Assembly (NCBI RefSeq): GCF_002277895.1
Contig: NZ_CP023000.1
Location: 1,364,001 to 1,428,000 of the forward strand
Reading direction: 5' to 3'
Source of the DNA: Rhizobium sp. 11515TR
GTDB lineage: Bacteria > Pseudomonadota > Alphaproteobacteria > Rhizobiales > Rhizobiaceae
Length of the DNA: 64,000 nt
Positions 61,752 to 64,000 of this stretch are shown piece by piece. A program made the position numbers and the translations under genes. The notes under the pieces were generated by a model, which saw only the letters and a program-made list of their open reading frames with translations, was not told the origin of the DNA and did not search any database. The stretch's first letter is position 1. Each line of letters opens with the position of its first letter.

Positions 61752-62765
61752 TCAGCGGCCCCTTGCTGCGCCTTTGAAAAGGCGGAAGTTCAACCAGATT
61801 GCCACGAGGATGATGACCCCGGTGACGATCGGCGTGAAGAAGGGCGACATGTGCGAGAGGATCAGGCCGTTGGCGATGACGGCAACCGTCAGTGCTCCGA
61901 GCACCGTTCCGACCACTGAACCGCGCCCGCCGAACAGGCTCGTACCGCCCAGTACAACTGCGGCAATGACATCGAGCTCGAAACCTTGTCCGGCATTTGA
62001 GGAGCCGGAACCGAGGCGCGCGGCAAGAATGACGCCGGCGACCGAGGCGGCTACACCCGATATTACATAGACGAACAAGGTGACGCGCCGCGTGTTGACG
62101 CCGGCGCGGCGCACCGCCTCGGCATTGGCACCGATGCCGGTGACATATCGCCCGAACGGCGTTTCGTTAAAAGCGATATAGGCCGCGATGAGGGCAACGA
62201 TCGCGATCATCGCGGGGGCGGGGATGCCAAAGAACCAGGCCTGGCCAATCGCCGTGAACGGGCTCTGCGGATCGACGGGGATCGAGTAGCCGCCGGTGAT
62301 GAGAAGTGCGAGGCCCCTGATGACTGATAGCCCGGCCAGCGTGACGATGAAGGCCGGAATCCGTTCATAGGCGATGAAATATCCCTGGATTAATCCGGTC
62401 GCCGCGCCAAGAAGCATCATCAGAATGACAACCAGCGGCCATGCGATTCCTGCCTGCAGGCAGGCGGCCGAAAGCGTTGCGGCAAGGGCCAATACGGATC
62501 CAACCGAAAGATCGATACCGCCTGTCGTGATGACGAAGGTCATGGCCGCTGCCACGATCAACAGAGGCGCCGATTGTCTGACCACGTTCAAGAGATTGGG
62601 CGCAGTCAGAAAGACGTTTGTAAAGAGGGAGAAGAAAATACAGACCGCGATGAAAAACAGGGCGATCGAAACAATGCCGCCATTGGCTATGGCCTTGTCA
62701 TAGAGTCGTGCCTTGCGCAAACGAGATGAGGGGGCGGTTTGGGCGTGAGAGGATGTCATGGTCAT
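61752..62765 (-). CDS. Ribose-type ABC importer permease (RbsC-like)
   Basis: Permease of 337 residues with about nine hydrophobic spans; FVITTGGIDLSVGSVLALAA and GANAEAVRRAGVNTRRV are diagnostic of RbsC/FrcC-like sugar channels. It overlaps the ATPase gene by 4 bp. Confidence 0.93.
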   Translation of the reverse strand: MTMTSSHAQTAPSSRLRKARLYDKAIANGGIVSIALFFIAVCIFFSLFTNVFLTAPNLLNVVRQSAPLLIVAAAMTFVITTGGIDLSVGSVLALAATLSAACLQAGIAWPLVVILMMLLGAATGLIQGYFIAYERIPAFIVTLAGLSVIRGLALLITGGYSIPVDPQSPFTAIGQAWFFGIPAPAMIAIVALIAAYIAFNETPFGRYVTGIGANAEAVRRAGVNTRRVTLFVYVISGVAASVAGVILAARLGSGSSNAGQGFELDVIAAVVLGGTSLFGGRGSVVGTVLGALTVAVIANGLILSHMSPFFTPIVTGVIILVAIWLNFRLFKGAARGR

Positions 62766-63559
62766 ACGGAAGCGCCTCGCTCGGTATGTTGGCCGGCCGA
62801 GCGTGCGGAGAACTTGCGACCGACGATCAGGTTGACGACTTCTTCGATATTCGTTTCGGCGATAAGGCGCTCGGCGACGTTCTGCCCCTCATACATCACC
62901 TGGATGCGATCGCAGACGAGGAAGAGATCCTGCAGCCGATGCGTAATCAGAATGACGCTGACGCCGCGGGCGCTGACCGTGCGGATGAGCTCCAGCACCG
63001 CCTCGACTTCGGCAACGGCTAGGGCCGCCGTCGGCTCGTCCATGATGAGGACCGAAGGATTGAATGACGCCGCACGTCCGATCGCGATGGACTGGCGTTG
63101 GCCGCCTGAGAGATTCTCGACCTTCAAATGCGTGTCCGGAATGACGATGCCGAGCCCTTCCAGCATATGGCGCGCCCGTTCATGCATGGTCTTCTTGTCG
63201 AGGATTGGAATGCCCGCAAGCTTCCATTTCGGTTCACGCCCCAGAAAAAGATTTCCCGCCACGTCGACGGTGTCGCAAAGGGACAGATCTTGGTAGACCA
63301 TCTCGACATGCGCGGCGCGTGCATCAGCGGGCGAGGTAAAGGAAACTGGTTTGCCGTCGATCTCGATCGTTCCCGAATCCGGGATCACCGCGCCTGAAAG
63401 AACCTTGCTCAAGGTCGATTTGCCGGCACCGTTATCGCCGACGAGACCGAGGACCTCGCCCGGCTTCAAGGTCAACGATACATTGTCCAAAGACTGCATC
63501 GTGCCATAGCGTTTGGAAATACCGGTCATTCTGACGCGGTAGGTATCAGCGTTTGTCAT
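62762..63559 (-). CDS. Ribose-type ABC ATPase, single domain (FrcA-like)
   Basis: ATPase of 265 residues: Walker A GDNGAGKST, signature LSGGQRQSIAIGRA, Walker B VLIMDEPTAAL and H-loop LITHRLQD. It is a single-domain form, as in rhizobial FrcA, rather than the fused RbsA. The ATG at 63559 has AAGG upstream; a longer start at 63628 adds no conserved residues. Confidence 0.92.
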   Translation of the reverse strand: MTNADTYRVRMTGISKRYGTMQSLDNVSLTLKPGEVLGLVGDNGAGKSTLSKVLSGAVIPDSGTIEIDGKPVSFTSPADARAAHVEMVYQDLSLCDTVDVAGNLFLGREPKWKLAGIPILDKKTMHERARHMLEGLGIVIPDTHLKVENLSGGQRQSIAIGRAASFNPSVLIMDEPTAALAVAEVEAVLELIRTVSARGVSVILITHRLQDLFLVCDRIQVMYEGQNVAERLIAETNIEEVVNLIVGRKFSARSAGQHTERGASV

Positions 63560-63649
63560 ATCAATGCTGCCTTGCGGAAATGGCCTCAGCCATGATGCCA
63601 CAACGTCACGGCCGATGCGATCGGCCATGACGTGACGAGATGCGGGGAG

Positions 63650-64000
63650 CTATTTGAACATGCCCCGAAACTTGTCGACATTTTCCTTGGTGACGATGGT
63701 GACAGGCACATTGATGATCGGATCGATCTTCTCGCCCTTTTTCACCTTGACGAGCGCTTCGACAGCCGCCTTACCTTCGCCGGCCGGATCCTGCTGGATA
63801 ACGGCCGTTACCCAACCCTGATCGATGCCCTCGATTGCCTGCTTGGTCAGATCCCAGCCGAAGACCTTCACGTTACCTGTTTTGCCCTGGCTGGTGACGG
63901 CCGCAACGGCGCCGAGGAGTGCCGGTTCGCCGGTCGCATAGAGCGTTGTCATGTCGGGATTGGCGGTAATGAGATTTTCCGCCGCACTGAGGGCGACATC
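63650..64000 (-). CDS. Ribose-type ABC substrate-binding protein (partial)
   Basis: C-terminal 116 residues of a periplasmic binding protein; the gene runs off the right edge. ALSAAENLITANPDMTTLYATGEPALLGAVAA and VKVFGWDLTKQAIEGI...VTAVIQQDPAGEGKAAVEAL match the second lobe of RbsB-like sugar receptors. First visible gene of the operon ending at 56864; it defines the substrate class as a sugar or sugar conjugate. Confidence 0.88.
   Translation of the reverse strand, partial: DVALSAAENLITANPDMTTLYATGEPALLGAVAAVTSQGKTGNVKVFGWDLTKQAIEGIDQGWVTAVIQQDPAGEGKAAVEALVKVKKGEKIDPIINVPVTIVTKENVDKFRGMFK

Noticed and set aside
1..64000. CRISPR arrays, tRNA or rRNA genes, prophage or complete IS
   Set aside because: No regularly spaced repeats, cloverleaf-like segments, phage structural genes or paired IS ends were noticed by reading; a covariance-model or repeat-finder run would be needed to exclude small RNAs.

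Overview
The window looks like about 64 kb of accessory DNA from an alphaproteobacterium of the Rhizobiaceae (Rhizobium/Agrobacterium type). The reasons are the high-GC coding style, the density of ABC importers with paired GntR and LysR regulators, small rhizobial proteins (DUF2934, CBS-domain, avidin-like) and no housekeeping, rRNA or tRNA genes. Taxonomy is inferred from gene style, not measured. The content suggests a plasmid, chromid or catabolic island. No CRISPR array or complete insertion sequence was seen.

Layout. (1) 1-7.3 kb: a CpxRA-like two-component pair on the minus strand, diverging from an RND efflux adaptor and pump, followed by an orphan OmpR-type regulator whose phospho-acceptor Asp is replaced by Glu. 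(2) 7.3-10.8 kb: LysR regulator, zinc alcohol dehydrogenase and an MFS transporter. (3) 10.8-18.9 kb: a GntR regulator diverging from an M20 amidohydrolase, an M28-like protein and a polar amino acid ABC importer with two binding proteins. (4) 18.9-22.8 kb: small stress-type genes, a cytosolic avidin-like protein, and remnants of a glycosyltransferase and an HdeD protein. (5) 22.8-31.5 kb: a GntR-controlled aromatic meta-cleavage-like cluster (ACMSD-like amidohydrolase, extradiol dioxygenase-like VOC protein, MhpA-like monooxygenase, MFS, FAH hydrolase), then a GH3 glycosidase.

(6) 31.8-38.9 kb: a lone IS3 orfA and a type I secretion ABC/adaptor pair beside two glycine-rich proteins nearly free of Lys, Arg and Cys. 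One of these is built from four 68-85 residue repeats. An orphan LuxR-type regulator with a degenerate receiver follows. This is the best candidate for an undescribed system: a non-RTX secretion module with an unusual ATPase. (7) 39-42 kb: TetR/Bcr-type efflux with a clear operator, and a small VOC protein.

(8) 42-51.7 kb: a compact Opp/Dpp importer operon that continues into a hydantoin-racemase-like protein lacking both catalytic Cys, an amidase, and an arylmalonate-decarboxylase-like protein with the Gly/Cys pattern. It diverges from a GntR gene that is followed by a truncated hydantoinase start. (9) 52-56.7 kb: a LysR regulator diverging from a PrpF-type tautomerase and a NitT/TauT-type ABC importer. 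(10) 56.9-64 kb: a minus-strand operon with a ribose-type ABC importer, phosphotriesterase-family protein, GATase-like protein, PfkB kinase, BtpA-family protein and M20 amidohydrolase. This looks like uptake and breakdown of an unknown sugar conjugate.
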